In this document: one piece after another, positions 34,406 to 41,473 of the stretch | How the letters are laid out: the number at the start of each line of letters is the position of its first letter | How positions within the stretch are numbered: position 1 is the first letter of the stretch | The notes under the pieces: model-generated | Databases searched by the model: none | What the model saw: only the letters and a program-made list of their open reading frames with translations | What the model was told of the DNA's origin: nothing | Assembly: GCF_013403955.1 (NCBI RefSeq) | Contig: NZ_JABFDG010000005.1 | Location: 186,001-250,000, forward strand | DNA length: 64,000 bases | Reading direction: 5' to 3' | Origin: Winogradskyella vidalii | GTDB lineage: Bacteria; Bacteroidota; Bacteroidia; Flavobacteriales; Flavobacteriaceae | Translations under genes and position numbers: made by a program

Positions 34406-34944
34406 GTAAAAAGAAGTTCCTCGTAATTTTGGGTCGTAAGGTATTCTTCTTTTAATGTTTTTAAATACGCTGTTGTTTCGTCTTTTAAAGGATGCTTATC
34501 GCTTAGGCAATTATTAATGTCTTCATCAAAAATGGTTAAAACAATATACCAGTGACCTTTTCTACTTGTATAATTGTTTTCAAATACTTTTAAGCCGGCT
34601 TTTTTTTCTAATACTTCATCGGTTACCACTAAAGGTAGATTAAATGTTTGGTCCTCTCTGTTAGCTTCATAATACGATAAATAAAGCGTTTGACCTTTAA
34701 TTTGAAAAGGCACGTTGACACCAACATCGACATGATTTAATCTGAATTTCTTGTTAATATAATTATAGAATTCATTGGCTTCTTTGGGGTCTTTAAAGAT
34801 AAAAGATGTTTCTCTTGGCATATCTTTTTGAAACTTCTTAGCTTGAATAATTTTATAATCTTGATTTTTAAATTTAGGCGCAATTTTAACAGGGATACAA
34901 GACGATAACGTCGTTATAATAGCGATTAAGATAAGTTTTTTCAT
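34393..34944 (-). CDS. Lipoprotein of unknown function
   Basis: 183 aa. Signal peptide with a lipobox TLSSC (Cys about 16). Mature part starts IPVKIAPKFKNQDYKI and has mixed alpha/beta character with KGHWYIVLTIFDEDINNCL near the end. No domain recognised; similar short lipoproteins are common in Flavobacteriaceae. It converges on the sigma unit and shares its 3' end with that unit's terminator. Confidence 0.75.
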   Translation of the reverse strand: MKKLILIAIITTLSSCIPVKIAPKFKNQDYKIIQAKKFQKDMPRETSFIFKDPKEANEFYNYINKKFRLNHVDVGVNVPFQIKGQTLYLSYYEANREDQTFNLPLVVTDEVLEKKAGLKVFENNYTSRKGHWYIVLTIFDEDINNCLSDKHPLKDETTAYLKTLKEEYLTTQNYEELLFTKKS

Positions 34945-34996
34945 GGATTGATGGTTTAGAAAAACAGTATCAATAATTATACCAAGACAACTGCGC

Positions 34997-35653
34997 TTAT
35001 TTCTTCTTTTTATAATAAGCTTCTAAAACCGATTTTCTACCAATAGTTTTTGTGATGATATCTTTTTCTAAATCCCAGCCACGAGCAGGCGAATATTGAC
35101 GTCCGTACCAAATAATTTGAAGGTGGAGATCATTCCAAAGTTCTTCAGGGAATAAGCGTTTGGCATCTTTTTCTGTTTGTACTACATTTTTACCGTTGGT
35201 TAAATTCCAACGATACATTAAACGATGAATGTGGGTGTCTACGGGAAATGCTGGAATACCAAAGGCTTGCGACAAAACAACAGCAGCTGTTTTATGACCA
35301 ACTGCAGGTAATTCTTCTAAAGCTTCATAAGTTCTTGGCACTTCACCATTATGTTTGTCAATTAAAATCTGAGATAAGCCATAAATACCTTTACTTTTCA
35401 TAGGCGATAAACCAACGGGCTTAATAATCTCCCGAATTTCCTCTACACTCAGTTTAATCATATCATAAGGATTATCTGCACGCTCAAACAACAAAGGGGT
35501 AATTTGATTCACACGTACGTCTGTGCTTTGTGCGGACATTAAAACAGCAATTAACAAGGTGTAAGGGTCTTTGTGATCTAATGGTATTGGAATTTCAGGA
35601 TATAACTTATATAATGTATTTATAACGAAATTTACTTTTTCTTGCTTAGTCAT
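34997..35653 (-). CDS. nth: Endonuclease III without iron-sulfur cluster
   Basis: 218 aa, base-excision repair glycosylase/AP lyase. The helix-hairpin-helix (LPAVGHKTAAVVLSQ) carries the catalytic Lys (about 120), and PVDTHIHRL the catalytic Asp (about 138), both intact. The C-terminal loop that binds a [4Fe-4S] cluster in E. coli (Cys-X6-Cys-X2-Cys-X5-Cys) is here YSPARGWDLEKDIITKTIG: all four Cys are replaced, and the whole protein has no cysteine. It shares a 44-bp divergent spacer with bcp, a peroxidase gene. Confidence 0.92.
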   Translation of the reverse strand: MTKQEKVNFVINTLYKLYPEIPIPLDHKDPYTLLIAVLMSAQSTDVRVNQITPLLFERADNPYDMIKLSVEEIREIIKPVGLSPMKSKGIYGLSQILIDKHNGEVPRTYEALEELPAVGHKTAAVVLSQAFGIPAFPVDTHIHRLMYRWNLTNGKNVVQTEKDAKRLFPEELWNDLHLQIIWYGRQYSPARGWDLEKDIITKTIGRKSVLEAYYKKKK

Positions 35654-35682
35654 TTTGTATTTTTACGATTCGATACGATATA

Positions 35683-35690
35683 CAAATTTA
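35683..35690 (-). promoter_or_regulatory. -7 box of nth
   Basis: Minus strand TAAATTTG, exact TAnnTTTG, 29 nt from ATG 35653, inside the short nth-bcp spacer; bcp itself must start within a few bases of its ATG. Confidence 0.5.
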
Positions 35691-35697
35691 CACAATT

Positions 35698-36156
35698 ATG
35701 ACACACTTAAAAGTAGGCGATAAGGCACCAGATTTTTCAGCATTAGACGAACAAGGAAACACCATTTCTTTATCGGATTATAAAGGCAAAAAATTAGTGG
35801 TTTTCTTTTATCCAAAAGCGAGCACACCAGGTTGCACAGCAGAAGCTTGCAACTTAAATGATAATTACGAGCGTTTTAAAGCTAAAGGTTACGAAATTTT
35901 AGGCGTGAGTGCAGATAGTGCTAAAAGACAAACTAATTTTAAAACGAAATACGGATTTCAATATCCATTATTAGCCGACGAAGATAAAGCTGTTATTGAA
36001 GCCTTTGGCGTTTGGGGACCTAAGAAATTTATGGGTAAAGAATATGAAGGGATTCATAGAAGCACTTTTGTAATTGATGAGAATGGTATATTAGAAGATG
36101 TCATCACTAAGGTGAAAACGAAAGCACATACCGATCAGATATTAACGGAACAATAG
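35698..36156 (+). CDS. bcp: Thioredoxin-dependent thiol peroxidase (peroxiredoxin Q)
   Basis: 152 aa. Reduces hydroperoxides with electrons from thioredoxin. Motif YPKASTPGCTAEACNLND has the peroxidatic Cys and, five residues later, the resolving Cys, the E. coli BCP arrangement. Arg and Trp of the active site are in GVWGPKKFMGKEYEGIHRST. The gene is divergent from nth, so both probably respond to oxidative stress. Confidence 0.95.
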   Translation: MTHLKVGDKAPDFSALDEQGNTISLSDYKGKKLVVFFYPKASTPGCTAEACNLNDNYERFKAKGYEILGVSADSAKRQTNFKTKYGFQYPLLADEDKAVIEAFGVWGPKKFMGKEYEGIHRSTFVIDENGILEDVITKVKTKAHTDQILTEQ

Positions 36157-36175
36157 TCCTTCTTTTTAGTAAAAG

Positions 36176-36219
36176 AAAAAGCGACCTTTAAATGATGTTT
36201 TTAAAGGTCGCTTTTTTTT
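36176..36219. terminator. Bidirectional terminator after bcp
   Basis: GCGACCTTTAAA (36181-36192) pairs with TTTAAAGGTCGC (36200-36211), flanked by five A and eight T that extend the stem. It serves bcp and the convergent gene ending at 36237. Confidence 0.93.
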
Positions 36220-36236
36220 ATATTATTTTGAGTTTG

Positions 36237-37688
36237 TTACTTGTGTAAGACTTCTTCAGATTCATAACCAAATAAGCTTTTCTCTTTAATAAGTTTAGAA
36301 ACGCCTTCTGGTAACATTTTTTCCCAATCGGTTTCATTATTTGAAATCATTTTAAGGACCGTTCTCGAGAAGACAGATAGGTTAGAGGTATCGTAATCTG
36401 TAATGTCTACAACCTTGCCATTATACTTAAAGAATTTGAAAAGTTCTTTCATTCGTGGATGTACTTTAACGTTTTCGCTAGTGGTTATAGTTCCATCTTC
36501 GTTCATCATAGGATATAAATAAACACGTAAATCCTTATAAAATAATTTTCCGAAAGCTTCTAAAATACCACCGCTTAAATGACGGTAATATTTCTCATCA
36601 AAAATATCAACGAGGTTATTGACACCCATGGCTAATCCCATTCTATTTCTAGAATATTGAGAGAAGTACTCTACTAATCTGTAATATTCTTGGAAGTTAG
36701 ATATCAGTACCGTTTGTCCTAAGGAACATAAGAGTTTAGCACGATCCATAAAATCTTGCTCATCAATCTTACCTTCAGCTCTTAGGTTAGATAACGTAAT
36801 TTCAAATATTACTTGTGTTTTTTCCTTTTCAACCTTATTTTCTTTAATGAACATTTCGTAAGAACGCTCAAACATATCCATATTCACTTTAGTTACGGGT
36901 CTAAAGCTACCTCTAAGGGTTAAGATATTCTTCTTATAAAGTACACGAGCCGGTAAAACATTATTACCATCAGGTGCAAACATTACGGCATCTGTCATTC
37001 CGTTTTTAACCAGTTGTAAACTCATTAAACGATTATCAACATCTTCAAAAACAGGTCCTGAAAAGTTAATTGTATCAATTTCTAATTGATCTTTATCTAA
37101 ATGATCGTATAAATAACGTAATAGTTTACGAGGTTGGTTGTATTTGTAAAAGGCTCCGTAAATTAAATTTGTACCTAATTTACCTAATGTTTCTTGCTGT
37201 AAACGTGCATCATTTTCTTTAAAACGAATGTGAAGTACAATTTCGTTATATTCTTGATTTGGTGCAGCTTGATATTTAATACCTACCCAACCATGGCCCT
37301 TAAATTTTTTAGCAAAATCTATGGTCGCAACCGTATTGGCATAAGAGAAAAATATTTTATTAGGATGCTTTTCTCTAGTAATACGTTTCTCCATTAAATT
37401 CACTTCGTGATTTAACATCTTACGGAGTCGGGCTTCAGTAACATAACGTTTATCATCTTCAATGCCATAAATAGCATCACTAAAATCTTTATCGTAAGCA
37501 GACATAGCTTTAGCAATGGTTCCAGATGCACCTCCTGCTCTAAAAAATTGACGAACAGTTTCTTGTCCTGCACCAATTTCAGAAAAGGTACCATAGATAT
37601 CAGCATTAAGATTTATACGTAAGGCTTTATCTTTTAATGATGGAATATTTTCAAAATCAGAATCGCCTGTATACGTTATGTCCTTCAT
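36237..37688 (-). CDS. Large conserved cytoplasmic protein of unknown function
   Basis: 483 aa. I recognise the family from its N-terminus (LRINLNADIYGTFSEIGAGQ, ETVRQFFRAGGASGTIAKAM, SAYDKDFSDAIYG): it is widespread and well conserved in Bacteroidota, but database names for it (TonB-dependent receptor, nicotinate mononucleotide adenylyltransferase) are not supported by the sequence. There is no signal peptide, barrel or nucleotidyltransferase HxGH motif. Mid-protein GPVFEDVDNRLMSLQLVKNG and DAVMFAPDGNNVLPARVLYK are also family hallmarks. Its promoter carries a 16-bp palindrome. Function unknown. Confidence 0.8.
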   Translation of the reverse strand: MKDITYTGDSDFENIPSLKDKALRINLNADIYGTFSEIGAGQETVRQFFRAGGASGTIAKAMSAYDKDFSDAIYGIEDDKRYVTEARLRKMLNHEVNLMEKRITREKHPNKIFFSYANTVATIDFAKKFKGHGWVGIKYQAAPNQEYNEIVLHIRFKENDARLQQETLGKLGTNLIYGAFYKYNQPRKLLRYLYDHLDKDQLEIDTINFSGPVFEDVDNRLMSLQLVKNGMTDAVMFAPDGNNVLPARVLYKKNILTLRGSFRPVTKVNMDMFERSYEMFIKENKVEKEKTQVIFEITLSNLRAEGKIDEQDFMDRAKLLCSLGQTVLISNFQEYYRLVEYFSQYSRNRMGLAMGVNNLVDIFDEKYYRHLSGGILEAFGKLFYKDLRVYLYPMMNEDGTITTSENVKVHPRMKELFKFFKYNGKVVDITDYDTSNLSVFSRTVLKMISNNETDWEKMLPEGVSKLIKEKSLFGYESEEVLHK

Positions 37689-37702
37689 AGGATTTGGGTT
37701 TA

Positions 37703-37748
37703 TTTGCTTTAAAGCAAAGGTACTGTTTTACTATTGCAAACAAAAAAA
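37703..37748 (-). promoter_or_regulatory. Promoter with a 16-bp palindrome overlapping the -7 box
   Basis: Minus strand TTTTTTTG (37748-37741), 18-bp spacer, then TACCTTTG (37722-37715), exact -7, 26 nt from ATG 37688. The perfect palindrome TTTGCTTTAAAGCAAA (37703-37718) covers the end of the -7 box and the expected start of transcription, a position suited to a repressor. Confidence 0.6.
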
Positions 37749-37754
37749 TAAGTT

Positions 37755-37762
37755 TATTTTTG
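37755..37762 (+). promoter_or_regulatory. Possible -7 box of the MBL hydrolase unit
   Basis: TATTTTTG, exact TAnnTTTG, 134 nt before the TTG start at 37897; the leader contains the alternative hairpins at 37807-37853. Confidence 0.4.
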
Positions 37763-37806
37763 TAGTGGCACTTTTTGAATTGAAATTATCATAATATAAT
37801 AAGGTG

Positions 37807-37853
37807 TTTTTTTTCTTTACCATTAAATTGAAAGAAAAAAAGGGCGCTTTTTT
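37807..37853 (+). promoter_or_regulatory. Mutually exclusive hairpins in the leader of the MBL hydrolase gene
   Basis: TTTTTTTCTTT (37808-37818) is perfectly complementary to AAAGAAAAAAA (37831-37841). The same A-run followed by G (37836-37842) pairs with CTTTTTT (37847-37853) around a GGCG tetraloop, a terminator-like element. Only one of the two can form at a time. The stems are A/U-rich and so weak. Confidence 0.35.
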
Positions 37854-37896
37854 GAGAGTATAATAATTCAAGGTCAAATACTTAAAAACTAAAGCA

Positions 37897-38658
37897 TTGA
37901 AAATTAAATTTTTAGGCACAGGTACATCACAAGGTATTCCAATTATTGGAAGTGATCACCCTGTATGTTTAAGTGAGAATCCTAAGGATAAACGCTTACG
38001 TGTATCTGTATTAGTAGAGTGGGAGAACTATACTTTTGTAATCGATTGTGGTCCTGATTTTAGGCAACAAATGCTTAGAGCTAATGTGACTAAAATTGAT
38101 GGTATTATTTTTACTCACGAGCATGCCGATCACACTATGGGATTAGATGATATTAGGCCATTCTTCTTTAAACAAGGGGATATTCCGTTATATGCTCACC
38201 AACGAGTTTTTAAATCTTTAGAAAAACGTTTCGATTATATTTTTACAACAGGAAAGAAATACCCTGGCGTTCCAAATGTTACAAAAACAGAAGTGAAAAA
38301 CGAGCCTTTTTTAGCTGGTAATCTCAAGGTTGTTCCTATTGATGGCTTACATTATAAACTACAAGTTTTTGGTTATAGATTTCATAATTTTGCGTATTTA
38401 ACAGACATGAAAAAAGTAGCAGACAAGGAAATTGAAAAACTTAAAGACTTAGATGTTTTAGTTGTGAATGCCTTGCGTATTGAACGACATATTTCTCATT
38501 TTAACTTAGAAGAAGCCTTAGAGTTTATAAAAAAAGTGAATCCTAAACGCGCTTATTTAACTCATATTGGCCATTTGTTGGGGTTTCATGATGATGTTCA
38601 AAAGCAATTACCAAAAAACGTTTTTTTAGCTTACGATAACTTACAAATTACCTTATAG
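37897..38658 (+). CDS. MBL-fold metal-dependent hydrolase
   Basis: 253 aa. The start is TTG (37897), directly before KIKFLGTGTSQGIPIIGSDH, which is the true family N-terminus. Metal-binding THEHADHTMGLDDIRP (HxHxDH) and a later YLTDMKK and THIGH give a two-metal site as in PhnP-type and RNase Z-like phosphodiesterases; the CGPDFRQQM loop is typical of the PhnP branch. It may hydrolyse a cyclic phosphate or phosphodiester. The next gene begins 2 bp downstream. Confidence 0.9.
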   Translation: MKIKFLGTGTSQGIPIIGSDHPVCLSENPKDKRLRVSVLVEWENYTFVIDCGPDFRQQMLRANVTKIDGIIFTHEHADHTMGLDDIRPFFFKQGDIPLYAHQRVFKSLEKRFDYIFTTGKKYPGVPNVTKTEVKNEPFLAGNLKVVPIDGLHYKLQVFGYRFHNFAYLTDMKKVADKEIEKLKDLDVLVVNALRIERHISHFNLEEALEFIKKVNPKRAYLTHIGHLLGFHDDVQKQLPKNVFLAYDNLQITL

Positions 38659-38660
38659 AT

Positions 38661-39167
38661 ATGAAGAGCAAGATTTTAATGTATTTATTTATTTTTTCAG
38701 TGTTATTACTCCTTTTTCAGTATGTAAGCTCAAAAAATATCATGGATAAGTATGAAACTGATATTGTTAAAGTGAAGAACAAGGTTGAAGAACGAGAAAA
38801 AACAATAAAAACTTTACAAGATCAAAATTTTGAATTAAATTATTTTAATATCGAAGGTAATGAGGATGCCTTAACTTATTTTGAAGCCCAAGGTTATGAT
38901 ACTGAAGAATTGATTCCGTTAGTAATCGATGGTTTATATAATATGAATGATTATGAAGGCGAGGATCATCCAATTGTACCTTATGTATCGACTACAGGTT
39001 CTAAATTATTAATTAATAAAGTTCGCGTTATCAATCACAGATGGATGATAGCAAACTTTACAGATGGTTTATTTTGGGGAGAAATTCTCGTTAAATACAC
39101 CATCGATGAGAACAATAATCTTAAATACGAATTAATCGATCACTTATTGTATCCAAAAGTTAATTAA
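38661..39167 (+). CDS. Membrane-anchored coiled-coil protein, coupled to the MBL hydrolase
   Basis: 168 aa. N-terminal hydrophobic helix (MYLFIFSVLLLLFQYVSS), then a coiled coil (about 30-58: DIVKVKNKVEEREKTIKTLQ) and a globular C-terminus (YEGEDHPIVPYV, HRWMIANFTDGLFWGEILV). No named family; I know it as a recurrent flavobacterial hypothetical. The 2-bp gap after the MBL gene implies translational coupling and perhaps a membrane docking partner for the hydrolase. Confidence 0.78.
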   Translation: MKSKILMYLFIFSVLLLLFQYVSSKNIMDKYETDIVKVKNKVEEREKTIKTLQDQNFELNYFNIEGNEDALTYFEAQGYDTEELIPLVIDGLYNMNDYEGEDHPIVPYVSTTGSKLLINKVRVINHRWMIANFTDGLFWGEILVKYTIDENNNLKYELIDHLLYPKVN

Positions 39168-39229
39168 ACGATATTACGGGTTTTTATACTATACTTTAGT
39201 GACTTCTAAAAGTAGTAAGACTTCTAAAA

Positions 39230-39874
39230 TTACAAATGCTTATTGAGCCATTCTTTTAAATCAAAGAAATTTTGAGGGGCTACGCCATGTCCAACAGGAT
39301 ATTCTGAATACACATGTTTAATAGCCAAATTCTCTAGAAATTTAGGTGTTTTTTGTGCCCATTCTACAGGAATGACTTGATCAACCGAACCATGAGAGCA
39401 AAAGAAATTGAGGTGTTCAACGGCCTTTTTATCAATAGTATCTGGTAAAATGTCTTCGCTGATATAACCACTTAAAGCTATAATATTTTTTACTTTTTCA
39501 GGGTAGGTCAATGCTACAGCATAACTTAAAATAGAGCCTTGGCTAAAACCTAAAAGCGTCACATTTTTAGAATCAACGGCATACGTGTCGCAAGCATAAT
39601 CAATAAATTCAGAAATTAATTCTACGGATTGTTTAGCTTGAACATTGTCATTCCATTTTCCTTTGTCAGCTTCAAAATTAATAGCATACCAAGCATTCCC
39701 ATAAGGCTGCATTGGGTAAGGTGCTCGTACTGAAATGATGAATAATTCCTCTGGCAATTCAGAAGCAAAAGAAAACAAATCATTTTCATCACTGCCATAA
39801 CCATGACACATTATTAATAATGGTGCATTTTCTTTTAAAGAAGAAGGTCTCGTTATATAATGAAGTTTCGACAT
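39230..39874 (-). CDS. Alpha/beta hydrolase, phospholipase/carboxylesterase family
   Basis: 214 aa, cytosolic. Oxyanion-side LLIMCHGYGSDEND, nucleophile Ser in LLGFSQGSILS (about 113), Asp in GSVDQVIPVEW and His in YPVGHGVAP complete the triad. Family members cleave acyl or thioester bonds (lysophospholipase, acyl-protein thioesterase). Last gene of the vWA - dihydroorotase-like - DUF4870 operon, starting 5 bp after the preceding stop. Confidence 0.92.
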   Translation of the reverse strand: MSKLHYITRPSSLKENAPLLIMCHGYGSDENDLFSFASELPEELFIISVRAPYPMQPYGNAWYAINFEADKGKWNDNVQAKQSVELISEFIDYACDTYAVDSKNVTLLGFSQGSILSYAVALTYPEKVKNIIALSGYISEDILPDTIDKKAVEHLNFFCSHGSVDQVIPVEWAQKTPKFLENLAIKHVYSEYPVGHGVAPQNFFDLKEWLNKHL

Positions 39875-39879
39875 AATTA

Positions 39880-40209
39880 TTAGCCTATAGATTTAAATAT
39901 AGTTTGAAAAAAATCACCTAACAATGGTACTTTATTAAGTTTTCCTGTTAGCGCTCCTATGATTCCGTAGATATATAATACAGAAAAAAACACCCAGAAA
40001 GACATACTTATCATAAAACTATCAAAACTGCTGACAACAAATCCCAAAATGATATAAGCTAGGCCCAAACCTAAACCTTGTCTAATATGAAAAGTTGTAA
40101 ACGGATTGCGTTTATCTTGATTCATAAAAAACGCGATTAATGTACCAAATAAGGTTAAGTAAGCCACTAAACCAAGCGTTTTACCTTCGTCTATCGTATT
40201 CTGATTCAT
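39880..40209 (-). CDS. DUF4870/Tic20-like small membrane protein
   Basis: 109 aa with three to four membrane helices (about 12-30, 45-63, 67-88). Typical DUF4870 elements are the first-helix YLTLFGTLIAFFMN, FTTFHIRQGLGLGL and the GALTGKLNKVPLLGDFF end. Related to the Tic20/HOATZ-like import component group, but without known function. It sits between the dihydroorotase-like gene (10-bp gap) and the esterase (5-bp gap), so it is part of one mRNA. Confidence 0.85.
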   Translation of the reverse strand: MNQNTIDEGKTLGLVAYLTLFGTLIAFFMNQDKRNPFTTFHIRQGLGLGLAYIILGFVVSSFDSFMISMSFWVFFSVLYIYGIIGALTGKLNKVPLLGDFFQTIFKSIG

Positions 40210-40219
40210 GAAATTATAT

Positions 40220-41473
40220 TTACTTTATTAGCATTTTGTCGTTGGCAATGATACCATAAGTTTTACCTTTTAGTTTTGAACCTAAAAACATACTGTTTTT
40301 TGAGCGGGATGTGATATGAGATGTGCTAAACTCATAAGTAGCGTCGGGATTAAATAAGGTTAAATCTGCCATTTCACCTTCGTTAATAGTAGATTCTTTT
40401 ACTCCAAATCTAGATTTCCCCTGGGTTAAAAGACTAATGGTTTTCTTAGTTGTAAAGTTGTTTTGTAATGCCCCAAATGCAGATTCTAAACCAATAGTGC
40501 CATACTTAGCATAATCGAACTCTATTTTTTTATGTTCAATATCAATTGGGTTATGATCCGAAGTGACCATATCAATAGTCCCATCTTTTAAGCCCTCAAT
40601 TAAAGCATCGCAATCAGATTGTATTCTTAAAGGTGGAAGTACTTTATAATTGGTATCAAATTCGGGTAACACGGCATCGGTAAACATCAAATTATGAATC
40701 GCCACACTACAAGTTACATTTAGTTTTTTTGCTTTGGCAGCTCTAATCAATTCCACGGATTTTGCAGTTGAAATTGTTGGGATATGAAGTTTTCCTTCGG
40801 TGTATTCTAACAAAAATAAATCTCGAGCAACTTGTAATTCTTCAGCTAAAGCCGGATTTCCTTTTAATCCTAGTTTTGTACTGTTAATATGTTCATTAGC
40901 CACACCAAGACCAGAAATTCTAGATTCTTGAGGAAAAGAGCATACTAAACCGTTAAAATTACTAGCGTATTGCAACGCAATTTTCATCAAATTAGGGTTA
41001 GAAATAGGCTTTTGATAATCGTAAAAAGCAACAGCACCTGCATTAGACATATCAAATAATTCGGCTAAATCTTCACTTTCGCTCAATTGCGTTAAGGCAC
41101 CAATAGGGTAAAGGCTTACGGCATGGTTATTAGCTTTAGATTTTACAAAAGTTATATCGGCATAGCTATCAATTACAGGATTAGAATTCGCATTTAATGC
41201 TACAGAAGTAAAACCAGAGTATGCAGCCGTTTTTAAGCCGTTAGGTATTGTTTCTCGTTCTTCATAACCAGGTTCTCCAAAAGATACACTGCTGTCAAAC
41301 CAACCTTGAGAAACATGTAAATTCTCTAATTTTATTTCTTGGTAATTGTTAGGGTTGGCAATGCGTTTAGAAATCTTGGAAATATGACCTTTTTCGATTA
41401 AAATATCAACCGTTTCATTGTGAAAATCACTTTTAGAATCAACGATGGTTGCAGATTTTATGAGTGCGTTCAT
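40220..41473 (-). CDS. Dihydroorotase homolog lacking the metal ligands
   Basis: 417 aa, amidohydrolase fold, full length. The position of the DxHxHxR metal motif reads D60-S-S62-V-S64-F-G66 (WFDSSVSFGEPGYEERET): both His and the Arg are gone, although the following EPG...E..ET pattern of dihydroorotases is preserved. The second His-containing strand reads CSVAIHNLMF; TSDHNPID keeps the catalytic-Asp region. It is therefore probably catalytically dead, like the PyrC' partners that only bind aspartate transcarbamoylase. No other pyr gene is near. Its ATG overlaps the vWA gene stop (ATGA). Confidence 0.88.
   Translation of the reverse strand: MNALIKSATIVDSKSDFHNETVDILIEKGHISKISKRIANPNNYQEIKLENLHVSQGWFDSSVSFGEPGYEERETIPNGLKTAAYSGFTSVALNANSNPVIDSYADITFVKSKANNHAVSLYPIGALTQLSESEDLAELFDMSNAGAVAFYDYQKPISNPNLMKIALQYASNFNGLVCSFPQESRISGLGVANEHINSTKLGLKGNPALAEELQVARDLFLLEYTEGKLHIPTISTAKSVELIRAAKAKKLNVTCSVAIHNLMFTDAVLPEFDTNYKVLPPLRIQSDCDALIEGLKDGTIDMVTSDHNPIDIEHKKIEFDYAKYGTIGLESAFGALQNNFTTKKTISLLTQGKSRFGVKESTINEGEMADLTLFNPDATYEFSTSHITSRSKNSMFLGSKLKGKTYGIIANDKMLIK

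Noticed and set aside
36237-37688. TonB-dependent receptor or nicotinate mononucleotide adenylyltransferase
   Set aside because: No signal peptide, plug, barrel or nucleotidyltransferase motif; the names seem to be propagated errors.
40220-41473. Calling the dihydroorotase homolog an active PyrC
   Set aside because: Both metal-binding His and the Arg of DxHxHxR are replaced, so activity is unlikely.
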